From the NCBI GenBank assembly GCA_964622255.1, contig CAZUPK010000067.1:1-64000 (forward strand): DNA of 64,000 nt, in the 5' to 3' direction. Under the pieces are notes generated by a model that saw only the letters and a list, made by a program, of their open reading frames with translations, had not been told where the DNA came from and made no database searches. Positions 54,640-63,999 of this stretch are shown here, one piece after another (positions within the stretch are counted from its first letter, which is position 1; the number at the start of each line of letters is the position of its first letter). The stretch comes from SZUA-1377 sp964622255. Its GTDB lineage: Bacteria > Campylobacterota > Campylobacteria > Campylobacterales > QNZT01. The position numbers and the translations under genes were made by a program.

Positions 54640-56842
54640 TGTAGTTAAAATAGATTTTGGAAATAAAAAAGAGATTTATGAGTTAAACAAATATGCAAAA
54701 CAAGCTGCAGGGTCTGCTTGGGTAAGAGAGGGTGATGCTGTTGTTTTAGCAACTGTTTCAAGAGATGATGAACAAGTTGATGAAGACTTTTTACCTTTAA
54801 CAGTCCAGTATATAGAAAAAAGTTATGCAGCCGCAAAGATTCCGGGTGGATTTATAAAAAGAGAGACAAAGCCAAGTGATTTTGAAACCTTAACCTCAAG
54901 AATCATTGATAGAAGTTTAAGACCGCTTTTCCCAAAAGGTTATGCATATCCAACTCAAATAGTAGTTTTTGTTTTAAGTAGTGATCCGGAGGTTGATCTT
55001 CAAGTTTTAGCACTAAATGCTGCAAGTGTAGCTTTAACTTTAAGTGATCTTCCTATAGAAAAAGAGGTTGTTGGGGTTAGAGTTGGAAGAACAAACGGAG
55101 AGTTTATCATAAATCCTACAAACTCTCAACTTGAGAGATCAACTTTAGATCTTTATGTAGCAGGAACAAAGGATGAACTTCTTATGATAGAGATGAGAAG
55201 TATAGCAAGTGATGAGCCTGAACTTATACCGACTATAGATGATCTTTTAGTCGGAGTAGGTAGTGAAAATATAGTAACTATTCATAAGATGAATGAACTA
55301 TCAAATGAAGAAATGATAGAGGCCATAGAAATAGCGAGTGAGTTTATATTTAAGAGTGCTAAAAAAAGAGAAGAGACTCTTAAGTCTTTTAGAAAAAAAA
55401 AGTTGCAGTTAGAGTTAAAAAAAGACATAGAGTCCCAAGAACTTTATAATTTTATAGAACAAAACTATATAGATAAGGTAAAAGATGCCATAACTCAGAT
55501 GGCAAAGAGTGAAAGAGCTGTCCATCTTCAAAGAATAGCTGAAGAGATAGTTAAACTTGATATCTCAGTAGAAAAAGAGTGGAATAAAGAGCTTATAGAA
55601 AAAACTTTAGATAAGTATAAAAGAACTATCGTTAGAGCTATGATTTTAGAAGAGGGAAGAAGAGCGGATGGAAGAGGGCTTAAAGATGTTCGTCAAATAG
55701 ATATAGAAACAAACATCCTCCCATCAGTTCATAGCTCTTGTCTTTTTACAAGAGGGCAAACTCAAGCACTTGTAACTTTGACTTTGGGTAATAGTAAAGA
55801 TGCACAGATGTATGATAGACTTACTTCAAAAGATAGTGAGTATGAAAACTTTATGGTGCACTATAATTTTCCGGGATTTTCAGTTGGAGAGGCTAGTCCT
55901 TTAAGAGCTCCCGGAAGAAGAGAACTAGGACACGGAAACTTGGCTAAAAGGGCATTGGAGCCATCTTTGGAACTCGATAGTGATACTACTGTGAGACTTG
56001 TTTCAGAGATTTTAGAATCAAACGGTTCAAGCTCTATGGCAACGGTTTGTGGTGGAAGTTTAGCTTTAAAAGCAGCAGGGTTGGAAACTACTAAACTTGT
56101 AGCCGGAGTTGCTATGGGACTTATAGTTGAGGGTGATAAAAAGGCTATATTAACTGATATTATGGGACTTGAAGATCACAATGGAGATATGGATTTTAAA
56201 GTAACTGGAAGTCGTGATGGTATAACTGCTATGCAGATGGATATAAAACTAGGTGGGATAGATAATGAAACTTTAAAAGATGCACTAAATCAAGCAAAAG
56301 AGGCAAGAGAGCATATCCTATCTATTATGGAAGAGGCTGAAAAAAATATAGTTTTAAATGAAAATGCACTTCCAAGTGCTATAAGTTTTCACTTAGATCC
56401 ATCAACTTTTGGTAGCATCATAGGACAAGCAGGAAAAACTATAAAAGAGATTATAGAGAGGTTTGAGGTTGCTATAGACCTTGATAGAGATAGTGGTAAG
56501 GTAAAAGTTGAGGGTAACTCTAAAGAGAAGTGCGAGGCTGCAAAAGAGCATATCATCGAACTTTCAAAGAAAAAGAGTGGTGGACATCAAAGAAGAGAAA
56601 AAAGAGATATTCCTCACTTTAGTGAGGGAAAGGTTTTTGATGGAAAAGTTGTTAGAATAGCTCCTTTTGGTGCTTTTGTAGAGCTTCCGGGTGGTATAGA
56701 CGGACTCTTACATATATCAAAGCTCTCTGATGATAGAGTAGAAAAAGTTACAGATGTGGTAAATGAGGGAGATAGAGTCAAAGTTAAAATCCTTTCACAA
56801 AAGGGTGAAAAAGTTGAACTTGCTTTGATAGAAAAGCTTTAA
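54632..56842 (+). CDS. pnp: Polyribonucleotide nucleotidyltransferase (PNPase)
   Basis: PNPase degrades RNA 3' to 5' using phosphate. The 736-residue protein has two RNase PH domains (the second with SSMATVCGGSLALKAAG and DIMGLEDHNGDMDFKVTGS, the catalytic Asp region), a KH domain (GSIIGQAGKTIKEIIERF) and a C-terminal S1 domain (GKVVRIAPFGAFVELPGGIDGLLHIS). The start has AAAAGGAG 12 bases upstream. It is well conserved and complete. Confidence 0.97.
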   Translation: MADVVKIDFGNKKEIYELNKYAKQAAGSAWVREGDAVVLATVSRDDEQVDEDFLPLTVQYIEKSYAAAKIPGGFIKRETKPSDFETLTSRIIDRSLRPLFPKGYAYPTQIVVFVLSSDPEVDLQVLALNAASVALTLSDLPIEKEVVGVRVGRTNGEFIINPTNSQLERSTLDLYVAGTKDELLMIEMRSIASDEPELIPTIDDLLVGVGSENIVTIHKMNELSNEEMIEAIEIASEFIFKSAKKREETLKSFRKKKLQLELKKDIESQELYNFIEQNYIDKVKDAITQMAKSERAVHLQRIAEEIVKLDISVEKEWNKELIEKTLDKYKRTIVRAMILEEGRRADGRGLKDVRQIDIETNILPSVHSSCLFTRGQTQALVTLTLGNSKDAQMYDRLTSKDSEYENFMVHYNFPGFSVGEASPLRAPGRRELGHGNLAKRALEPSLELDSDTTVRLVSEILESNGSSSMATVCGGSLALKAAGLETTKLVAGVAMGLIVEGDKKAILTDIMGLEDHNGDMDFKVTGSRDGITAMQMDIKLGGIDNETLKDALNQAKEAREHILSIMEEAEKNIVLNENALPSAISFHLDPSTFGSIIGQAGKTIKEIIERFEVAIDLDRDSGKVKVEGNSKEKCEAAKEHIIELSKKKSGGHQRREKRDIPHFSEGKVFDGKVVRIAPFGAFVELPGGIDGLLHISKLSDDRVEKVTDVVNEGDRVKVKILSQKGEKVELALIEKL

Positions 56843-56938
56843 GTTTTTTTTGCTATCATTTTGTCGCAAAGTGATAAGTAGGGATACGCAAGCCGAACGG
56901 ATTTTGCAAGAATAAAATATTTTATAAGGAGTCTTTTT

Positions 56939-57244
56939 ATGAAAAAGATATTATTTTTGATGGTTGCAATTGCTACGGTTGCATTTGCAAATGAGTCTGC
57001 TGGTGAGATGCTTAAAGCATACAGTGTTGTTGCTGCTGGTGTTGGTCTTGGACTTGCAGCTTTGGGTGGGGCTATTGGTATGGGTCATACTGCGGCTGCT
57101 ACTATAGCTGGTACTGCAAGAAATCCGGGTCTTGGTGGAAAACTTATGACTACGATGTTTATCGCACTAGCAATGATTGAGGCACAGGTTATCTATGCAC
57201 TAGTTATTGCACTAATCGCACTTTATGCAAATCCATTTATGTAA
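56939..57244 (+). CDS. atpE: ATP synthase F0 subunit c
   Basis: Subunit c forms the membrane rotor ring of the ATP synthase. The 101-residue protein has two membrane hairpin helices with the proton-carrying Glu81 in MIEAQVIYAL and the polar loop ARNPGLGGKL. An N-terminal hydrophobic stretch ending VAFANES resembles a cleaved leader. The residue after Glu81 is Ala, not Ser/Thr, which favours H+ over Na+ coupling. It is separate from the other atp genes, as in many Campylobacterota, and has its own RBS and terminator. Confidence 0.95.
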   Translation: MKKILFLMVAIATVAFANESAGEMLKAYSVVAAGVGLGLAALGGAIGMGHTAAATIAGTARNPGLGGKLMTTMFIALAMIEAQVIYALVIALIALYANPFM

Positions 57245-57252
57245 TAGCAAAT

Positions 57253-57281
57253 ATCATAAGGCCTTTTATGGGCTTTATGAT
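57253..57281 (+). terminator. Terminator after atpE
   Basis: ATCATAAGGCC pairs with GGGCTTTATGAT across a TTTTAT loop (11-bp stem with one G-U) and is followed by a T-rich stretch. It lies 8 bases after the atpE stop. Confidence 0.7.
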
Positions 57282-57311
57282 AGCTTCTTTAAAAAAGGTT
57301 GTTTTCTTTTT

Positions 57312-57396
57312 GCGACCGTGGTGGAATCGGTAGACACGCTATCTTGAGGGGGTAGTGCCAGTAGGTGTGCGAGTTCAAATCTCGCCGGTCGCACCA
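57312..57396 (+). tRNA. tRNA-Leu (anticodon GAG)
   Basis: The acceptor stem GCGACCG pairs with CGGTCGC, the D-arm has GGAATCGGTAGACACG, the anticodon loop reads TTGAGGG with anticodon GAG (reading CUC/CUU), a long variable arm is present as in class II tRNA-Leu, the T-arm has GAGTTCAAATCTC, and CCA is encoded at the end (57394-57396). Confidence 0.95.
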
Positions 57397-57480
57397 TAAA
57401 AAACTTTTTGGCTGTTGTGGTCTGCTTTTTTAGCAAAAGCTATGCAAAAAACAGATATTAAGCTACAATCTGCATTTTAC

Positions 57481-57531
57481 TTGACAATGCTCCTTATAAC
57501 CCCTACGGCTAAAGCCGAGGGCTTTACGGCG
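57481..57531 (-). mobile_element. IS200/IS605-like right-end hairpin
   Basis: On the minus strand the sequence reads a hairpin AAGCCCTCGGCTTTAGCCG then TAGGGGTTATAAGGAGCATTGTCAAG, similar in plan to the right ends at 15.4, 34.7 and 37.9 kb (hairpin, then ...GTCAAG). It could instead be a terminator for serA. No transposase is attached. The rest of 57397-57480 shows nothing specific. Confidence 0.35.
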
Positions 57532-57549
57532 CGAAATTTGGTAAGTTAT

Positions 57550-59130
57550 TTATATCTTAGCATAAGCAACCCATTTACACTCTTGTATATTTGAAAGTTT
57601 GTTTAGAGTGTCTTTAGAAATGTTATCTTCTACTAAAACAACTGCTATAGCACTTCCTTTACCATCACTTCCAAGTCTAAAGTCTGATATATTTACCTTT
57701 GCTTCGAAAAGCTCTTTACTTAGTTTTGCGATAACTCCGGGTTTATCATCATTTTTAAAAAAGATCATATTTCCCTTAGGTTTAAAGTCAAGTTGGATGG
57801 AGTTTATATTTACTATTTTTTGGATGTTCCTATCAAATACAGTTCCACCTATCGCAATAGAGTCATTTTCGGTTACTATTTTGACCTCTATTTTATTTTT
57901 AAATACTTGTGAGTTGCTTGTGAGGGTTTTTATATCTATGCCATTTTCTTCTGCTATAAATTTTGCATTTACATAGTTTATATTTTCACCTAAAGACTCT
58001 TTTAAAGCTCCAACTACCGCGAATGTCACTAGTGAATCTATATATTTTTTAACCTCTCCAAAAGCACTTACTTGTATAGACTTTATAAAGCCCTTGTTTA
58101 TTTGAACACTAAGATATGCCAACTTTTGCATAAGATCAAGATATCCTTTAAACTCATCTGGAGTTTTATTTATATCTATAGGAAGATTTAGAGCATTTGC
58201 ATAACTTGCTCCTCTTGCGGCATTTATAGCTACTTGTGCAGCTTGGATAGCAATTCTTTCTTGTGATTCTAAAGTATTTGCACCAAGATGCGGAGTTGCA
58301 GTTAGATTTTTAATATCCAAAAGCTTATGATTGGTTGCCGGTTCTTTGTTAAACACATCTATACCACAGTAGGCCACCTTACCACTTTTTAGGGCTTCAT
58401 AAAGATCATCTTCGTTATAAAGTCCACCTCTGGCAACATTTATAAGTCTTACTCCATCTTTCATCTTTGCTATCTCTTTAGATGTTATCATATCGATAGT
58501 CTCTTTAGTTTTTGGAGTATGAATAGTAATAATATCACAAGATAGTATATCATCAAAATTTCTCGTATATTCTACTCCCATATCTATAGCTTTTGCAGGA
58601 TCTATATATGGATCATAGGTTATAACTTCCATATCAAAGGCCATCGCTCTTTTTGCAACTCTACTCCCTATATTTCCAAAACCTATGATTCCTAGCTTTT
58701 TACCCATAAGTTCTTCACCATACCACTGCTCTCTTTTCCAAACTCTCTCAAGCTTTAAGTGATTTGCTGAATTTATAAAGTTTCTTTGAGCATTTATGAT
58801 ATGAGCCATAGTCATCTCAACTGCTGCTATAGTATTTGCAGTTGGGACATTCATAACTATGATACCCTTTTTACTACATCCTTGTATATCAATATTATCA
58901 ACACCAACTCCAGCTCTAACTATTGACTTTAAGTTTTGAACTGCATCTAAAAACTTTTCATCAACATCAGTTGAACTTCTAGTTATGGCTACATCTGCAT
59001 CTTTTATAATATCTAAAAGTTTAGTTTTATCCTCTTTTGATGCATCTATATACTCTATATCATCAACACTATCCAATATTTCAAATGCTTTTTTATGTAA
59101 AGCATCACAAATTACTATCTTCTTTTTCAT
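57550..59130 (-). CDS. serA: D-3-phosphoglycerate dehydrogenase
   Basis: SerA oxidises 3-phosphoglycerate, the first step of serine synthesis. The 526-residue protein is the long form: NAD-binding GIIGFGNIGSRVAKRAMAF, the catalytic region INVARGGLYNEDDLYEAL and TPHLGANTLESQERIA, the intervening domain, and an ACT domain near the end (GNMIFFKNDDKPGVIAKLSKEL). The ACT part suggests serine feedback control. It lies downstream of rpsA in the conserved minus-strand run. Confidence 0.95.
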   Translation of the reverse strand: MKKKIVICDALHKKAFEILDSVDDIEYIDASKEDKTKLLDIIKDADVAITRSSTDVDEKFLDAVQNLKSIVRAGVGVDNIDIQGCSKKGIIVMNVPTANTIAAVEMTMAHIINAQRNFINSANHLKLERVWKREQWYGEELMGKKLGIIGFGNIGSRVAKRAMAFDMEVITYDPYIDPAKAIDMGVEYTRNFDDILSCDIITIHTPKTKETIDMITSKEIAKMKDGVRLINVARGGLYNEDDLYEALKSGKVAYCGIDVFNKEPATNHKLLDIKNLTATPHLGANTLESQERIAIQAAQVAINAARGASYANALNLPIDINKTPDEFKGYLDLMQKLAYLSVQINKGFIKSIQVSAFGEVKKYIDSLVTFAVVGALKESLGENINYVNAKFIAEENGIDIKTLTSNSQVFKNKIEVKIVTENDSIAIGGTVFDRNIQKIVNINSIQLDFKPKGNMIFFKNDDKPGVIAKLSKELFEAKVNISDFRLGSDGKGSAIAVVLVEDNISKDTLNKLSNIQECKWVAYAKI

Positions 59131-59139
59131 TTTTTCCCC

Positions 59140-59370
59140 TTAAAAATCTAACTTATATATCGTAACAGGATATGAAAACTTTTGATTGTTTTTTGAAATC
59201 CTCTCTATCCAACCATTATCTATATTTTGATTTTCATCTACATTTTCTTGTGTTTCTTCCATCTTCAGTGGAATAGTTGAAGGCTTTATATATTTGTATA
59301 GGACCAGCAAAAGTGTAGATAGCCCTACAAAAAGAGTTATAAAAAGTAGGTATAGTTCAGACTTTCTCAT
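59140..59370 (-). CDS. Small single-helix membrane protein between rpsA and serA
   Basis: The 76-residue protein has one N-terminal membrane helix (about 6-26, YLLFITLFVGLSTLLLVLYKY) and a hydrophilic, acidic tail (MEETQENVDENQ). I do not recognise the family. The spacing of 27 bases from rpsA and 9 bases to serA suggests co-transcription. Confidence 0.65.
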   Translation of the reverse strand: MRKSELYLLFITLFVGLSTLLLVLYKYIKPSTIPLKMEETQENVDENQNIDNGWIERISKNNQKFSYPVTIYKLDF

Positions 59371-59397
59371 CCTATACCCTTCCCTTTTTATAACTTC

Positions 59398-61092
59398 CTA
59401 TTTTTTTAGTTGATCAAAGATTATATCACCTAAAGTCGTTCTATCATTATTGTTAAACTCACTTAGAGCTTGTTTTTCTTTTAGTCTATTAACCTTTTTA
59501 GCTGACAGCCTTATCCTATTTTTTTCACTATCTATAAATACTATAGCAGCTTCTAACTCTTCACCAACTTCTATCTCATTTGGATTTTTTGTTAAGTCTT
59601 CATTTCTTATTAGAGCATCAACACCATCTTCTATCTCAACAAAAATACCAAAATCTTTTTTATCTCTTACTTTAACTGTTAAGATATCATTGTTAGAGTA
59701 ATTTTTAGCAAACCTTTGGACAGGAGACTCTTCTAACTCTCTTTTGCTTAGAGAGATATTTTCCTTTTCACTATCTATTCTTATGATTTTAACCTCTACC
59801 TCATCACCAACTTTTAAAAGCTCTTTACACTTGGCACCTCTCTCCCAAGACGCATCCTCGTTGTGTAGAAGTCCCTCTACAGAATCTATCTTAACAAAAG
59901 CACCAAATGATGTAACAGTAGTAACCACACCCTTTACAATATCTCCAACTTTATACTTTACTTTAAACTCATCAAATGGTTTTGGAAGAAGATTTTTTAG
60001 GCTCACTCTTAGTTTTCTTTTTTCAAAATCAAGCTCTACTATCTCAGCATCTATCTCTTGATCTATTTCAAGATAATCCCTTGGATGTTTTATATTTTTA
60101 TCCCAAGAGATTTCACTTACATGTAAGAAACCTTCTACATCGTTTCCAAGATCAACAAATGCACCATAAGGCTCTATATTTGATACTACAACTTTTACTG
60201 CATCCCCTACTTCTAACTGCTCTTTAAGCTCATCCCAAGGGTCACTAAGTGCAGCTTTTATAGATAGTGAAAGATGCCTTTTAGATTCATCATAATTTAT
60301 AGGTTTTACTAAAACCTCTTCACCCTCACTGTAATGCTTAGCAGGGTTTACTGGTCCTTTATAACTTATCTCACTATAATGAACAAGTCCATCCATACCA
60401 CCAACATCAACAAACATACCATAACTTGTTATTTTTTTAATAACACCTTTTACAGGTTCATCTTTTTTTAACAACTCTTCTATTAACTTTTTTCTTCTTT
60501 CTTTGTCAGCTTCTATCAAAACTTTTCTTGAGATAACTATAGACTTACTATCTTTATCCACTTTTACAACTTTTGCTTTTATCTTTTTACCTATCAAAGA
60601 CTTACTATCTTTTAAGTAAGCTTGACTTTTTGGCATAAAATATTCAACATTTTCATTATTTTCTACAATATAACCACCCTTGTTTTTACCAATGATCGAA
60701 CCACTCACAATATACTCTTTATTTTTATCATAACTATTTATAAACTCTTCTATTTTTTTTGTCTTTAAAGCTTTTTTATATGACAGATAAGGTCTTTCAT
60801 TTTTATAACCATTGATAGCAACTACGATGTCGTCACCCTCTTTAAATATCAAGTTGCCTTTTTTATCAGTTATCTCACTTTTATACAGTAAACCCTCTTG
60901 CTTTTTACCAACATCAACCAAGACACTATCTTCATCATCTTTTATAGATACTATCCTACCAGTTAGTATATTGCCATCTTTATCAGACTTTACTGACTCT
61001 TCAAACATTTGAGCAAAGTTATCCTCTTCGCCTAAATCCATACTCTCTATCTCTGCTTTACTTAGAACTTTGGAGTTCACCTCACTAATCAT
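59398..61092 (-). CDS. rpsA: 30S ribosomal protein S1
   Basis: S1 binds mRNA and brings it to the 30S subunit. The 564-residue protein has six S1 repeats, for example ITSYGMFVDVGGMDGLVHYSEIS, IEPYGAFVDLGNDVEGFLHVSEISW and VTSFGAFVKIDSVEGLLHNEDASW. Its length matches six-repeat S1 proteins. It starts with a short acidic segment (MDLGEEDNFAQMFEESVKSD). Confidence 0.96.
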   Translation of the reverse strand: MISEVNSKVLSKAEIESMDLGEEDNFAQMFEESVKSDKDGNILTGRIVSIKDDEDSVLVDVGKKQEGLLYKSEITDKKGNLIFKEGDDIVVAINGYKNERPYLSYKKALKTKKIEEFINSYDKNKEYIVSGSIIGKNKGGYIVENNENVEYFMPKSQAYLKDSKSLIGKKIKAKVVKVDKDSKSIVISRKVLIEADKERRKKLIEELLKKDEPVKGVIKKITSYGMFVDVGGMDGLVHYSEISYKGPVNPAKHYSEGEEVLVKPINYDESKRHLSLSIKAALSDPWDELKEQLEVGDAVKVVVSNIEPYGAFVDLGNDVEGFLHVSEISWDKNIKHPRDYLEIDQEIDAEIVELDFEKRKLRVSLKNLLPKPFDEFKVKYKVGDIVKGVVTTVTSFGAFVKIDSVEGLLHNEDASWERGAKCKELLKVGDEVEVKIIRIDSEKENISLSKRELEESPVQRFAKNYSNNDILTVKVRDKKDFGIFVEIEDGVDALIRNEDLTKNPNEIEVGEELEAAIVFIDSEKNRIRLSAKKVNRLKEKQALSEFNNNDRTTLGDIIFDQLKK

Positions 61093-61158
61093 TCTCTTCC
61101 TTTGTTAAAAATTTTTTCTCATTATACATAAATATCTTTATAGTTTTTGAAAATATAA

Positions 61159-61995
61159 CTATTTTGTGAAAACTTTTATCTTTTGAACTATTTTTTCTAT
61201 AATCCAATCAGGAGTAGAAGCACCCGCACCTATACCACAAAGCTTCTTACCTTCAAACCACTCTTTTTTAAGCTCGTCCTCATTTTCTATGTGATAGCTA
61301 TCAGAACAAGAGAACTTTGATATGTTATAAAGCTCTTTTGTATTTGATGAGTTTTTACCACCTACTATGATCATAACATCTGCCTCTTTAGAAAGCTCTC
61401 TAACTGCATCTTGATTTTCAAAAGTTGCATTGCAAATAGTATTAAAAACCCTTACCTCTTTAGTTCTTTCAACTAGATAATTTATAACTTTTTGAAACTC
61501 AGCAAGTTTTTTTGTAGTCTGTGAAACTATCACTACTTTTCTTTTTATCTGTTTTTTTTCTAACTCTTCTATATTTGCAACTACTATAGCTTCACCTCTG
61601 CTATAACTTTTAACTCCCTTAACTTCTGGATGCTTTTGATCTCCAAAGATAACTATCTGATATCCCTCTTCACTCATTTTTCTTACTATGTTTTGAAGAT
61701 TTGTAACATATGGACAAGTAGCATTTACTATCTCCACATCCATACTTTTTAAAATTTCTAAGTTTTTCTTTTCTATTCCATGTGTTCTTATGATAGCCTT
61801 TTTTGTAGGATATTTTTCAAATTCTTCAAAATCTTTTGTTGTTCCTACATTAAAATCTCTTTTTAGTCTGTTTATTTCCTCATTGTTATGTATAAGAGGT
61901 CCTATCGTTGTGGCATCTTTTAACTTTTCTGCCATTTTTATAGCCCTTTTGACACCAAAACAAAAACCATAACTCTTTGCTAACCTAATCTCCAC
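61159..61995 (-). CDS. ispH: 4-hydroxy-3-methylbut-2-enyl diphosphate reductase
   Basis: IspH makes IPP and DMAPP in the last step of the MEP isoprenoid pathway with an iron-sulfur cluster. The 278-residue protein has the three conserved cysteines in YGFCFGVKRA (Cys12), NATCPYV and TICNATF, and the conserved IRTHGI, GGKNSSNT and GAGASTPDWIIE motifs. It overlaps aroA by 11 bases. Confidence 0.97.
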   Translation of the reverse strand: MEIRLAKSYGFCFGVKRAIKMAEKLKDATTIGPLIHNNEEINRLKRDFNVGTTKDFEEFEKYPTKKAIIRTHGIEKKNLEILKSMDVEIVNATCPYVTNLQNIVRKMSEEGYQIVIFGDQKHPEVKGVKSYSRGEAIVVANIEELEKKQIKRKVVIVSQTTKKLAEFQKVINYLVERTKEVRVFNTICNATFENQDAVRELSKEADVMIIVGGKNSSNTKELYNISKFSCSDSYHIENEDELKKEWFEGKKLCGIGAGASTPDWIIEKIVQKIKVFTK

Positions 61996-63274
61996 TTATC
62001 ACCTCACAAAAATCTTTTAATATATCTGTAAAATTTGGAAATGATGTCTTTATACACTCAACATCTTCAACTTTCATATCTGACAGGGTTCCTGCTATTA
62101 GAAAACTCATAGCGACTCTATGATCTCCAAAACTATCTATTGTAGCTTTTTTAAACTTTCCACCAACTATCTCATATCCATCATCTCTCTCTTTGACATC
62201 GATACCACAAAGTTTCAAATTATTTACAACGGAGCTTATCCTATCACTCTCTTTTACTCTAAGCTCTTTTGCATTTTTTACAACACTCTTTCCCTTAGCT
62301 ACTGCCATAGCAATACTTAGTGGCGGAAGTTCATCTATAAGCCAAGAGACATTTTCACTTACTTCAACACCCTTTAGCTTATCTCCTGTTATTTTTATAT
62401 CTCCTATAGGTTCATATCCGTTATCTTTTTCTATGAACTCTACTATAGCCCCCATTCTTTGTAAAACTTTGTAAGCTTCTACTCTTGTAGGATTTAGGGT
62501 TGTATTTTTTATAGTTATGGTTGAACCTTTATGAATAGAAGCTAAAACTCCAAAGAAAAAGCCACTTGATGGATCGCTTGGAACCTCTATGTTGAGAGGT
62601 TTTAAAGGCTTTACTAGAGGAGTTATCTTTATAAATTCTCCCTCTTTTTCTATATCTGCCCCCATACCTTTTAATATTTTCTCAGTGTGATCTCTACTTA
62701 ACTCACTTTCTTTATAGTAAGAGTCTCCTTTTGCTCTTAAACCTGCAAGTATCATAGCACTCTTTATTTGAGCTGATGCGATAGGACTTTCATATCTAAA
62801 ACCTTCAAGCTCTCCACCTCTTATAGACAAGGGTGAGAGATTGCCCTCCTCTCTTCCGTCTATCTTTGCTCCGATGCTTTTTAGAGGACCTGCTACTCTT
62901 TTCATAGGACGACGAGCAAGATATTCATCTCCATGTAAAACAAAAAATCCATCTAGTGAACTTAAAAATCCCATAAAAAGTCTCATAGCAGTTCCACTGT
63001 TTCCACAGTCTAAAACACAAGGAGGTTCAAGTAACTTTTTTGGTGGAGTTATCGTTACATCTTTTCCATCATTTTCTATCTTTGCTCCAAGAAGTTTTAC
63101 GATATTTAACGAGTTGAGAGTATCTTTGGCTTGAAGATAATTTTTTATATAAGAGGTTTTATCACTTAAGAGTGAAAATATAGCACATCTATGAGATATA
63201 GACTTATCACTTGCAATAGAGTCTATATCCTTGTTAAAACTTTTTGTAACTTTTCTTACTTCAATAAAACTCAT
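61985..63274 (-). CDS. aroA: 3-phosphoshikimate 1-carboxyvinyltransferase (EPSP synthase)
   Basis: AroA condenses shikimate 3-phosphate with phosphoenolpyruvate in chorismate synthesis. The 429-residue protein has SIASDKSISHRCAIFSLLS, LDCGNSGTAMRLFMGFLS (PEP-binding), YLARRPMKR, IASAQIKSAMILAGL, and RVKESDRISSVVNNL, with the usual two-domain length. The NSGTAMR loop is of the type found in class II-like and other bacterial enzymes. It begins by ATGA overlap with pheT. Confidence 0.96.
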   Translation of the reverse strand: MSFIEVRKVTKSFNKDIDSIASDKSISHRCAIFSLLSDKTSYIKNYLQAKDTLNSLNIVKLLGAKIENDGKDVTITPPKKLLEPPCVLDCGNSGTAMRLFMGFLSSLDGFFVLHGDEYLARRPMKRVAGPLKSIGAKIDGREEGNLSPLSIRGGELEGFRYESPIASAQIKSAMILAGLRAKGDSYYKESELSRDHTEKILKGMGADIEKEGEFIKITPLVKPLKPLNIEVPSDPSSGFFFGVLASIHKGSTITIKNTTLNPTRVEAYKVLQRMGAIVEFIEKDNGYEPIGDIKITGDKLKGVEVSENVSWLIDELPPLSIAMAVAKGKSVVKNAKELRVKESDRISSVVNNLKLCGIDVKERDDGYEIVGGKFKKATIDSFGDHRVAMSFLIAGTLSDMKVEDVECIKTSFPNFTDILKDFCEVISGD

Positions 63275-63999
63275 CTAAGCTCCAATCCAAGCTTAGATTT
63301 TAAAACTTCTACTATCTTATCCATACCACTTTTTATATCACTGTCTTCTAAAGTTTTATTCATATTTTGTAGAACAAATCTTATGGTTATGCCTTTTTTA
63401 TCCTCTAACTCTTCACCCTCATATATATCTATCACATAGTAGTTTTGCACAACTGATGGCAGATCCTTTCTCAAAGCCTCTTTTATTTCTTCAAACTTCA
63501 TCTGTTTTGGAGCTAAAAATGAAAGATCCTTTTGTGATGTTTGAAACTTAGAATACTCTTTTACTTTTACTATCTCATACCTTAAAGCATCAAAATCAAG
63601 TTCACAGATATAAGTGGCTTTTAAGTCATACTCCTTTTCGACCTCTAAGTGAACTCTACCTACAAACCCCGCCTTTTTACCTTTTATCTTAATAACTGCA
63701 TATTCATAGGGATTAAAAAGTTTATTTTTAGGAGTTGTTGATACCAACTCACACTTTCCAACGATAGAAAAGAGATCATCTACTATATCCTTGAAACTGC
63801 ACTCACTTGTATCACTTTTGTATCCCTCTACATCTCTTTGTCCACTATAAATAAAGCTAAATTTCTCTATTTCATTTAACTCTTTATCAACAACTCTTCC
63901 ATTTTCAAAAAGTTTTATTCTTTTTCTTCCTGCTTTTGCATTTTTACTGGTAGCTCTTAGAAGATTTAGGCATAGTGTAGTTCTTAAGGTATTTAATTC
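63271..63999 (-). CDS. pheT: Phenylalanyl-tRNA synthetase beta subunit, C-terminal part (cut by window edge)
   Basis: The frame is open to the window edge, giving the last 242 residues of PheT. It includes LNTLRTTLCLNLLRATSKN (core motif), KRIKLFENG, GFVGRVHLEVEKEYDLK and the C-terminal anticodon-binding domain ending FVLQNMNKTLEDSDIKSGMDKIVEVLKSKLGLELR. The ATG at 63747 is internal and not the start. PheT with PheS forms the alpha2beta2 synthetase. Confidence 0.93.
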   Translation of the reverse strand, partial: ELNTLRTTLCLNLLRATSKNAKAGRKRIKLFENGRVVDKELNEIEKFSFIYSGQRDVEGYKSDTSECSFKDIVDDLFSIVGKCELVSTTPKNKLFNPYEYAVIKIKGKKAGFVGRVHLEVEKEYDLKATYICELDFDALRYEIVKVKEYSKFQTSQKDLSFLAPKQMKFEEIKEALRKDLPSVVQNYYVIDIYEGEELEDKKGITIRFVLQNMNKTLEDSDIKSGMDKIVEVLKSKLGLELR

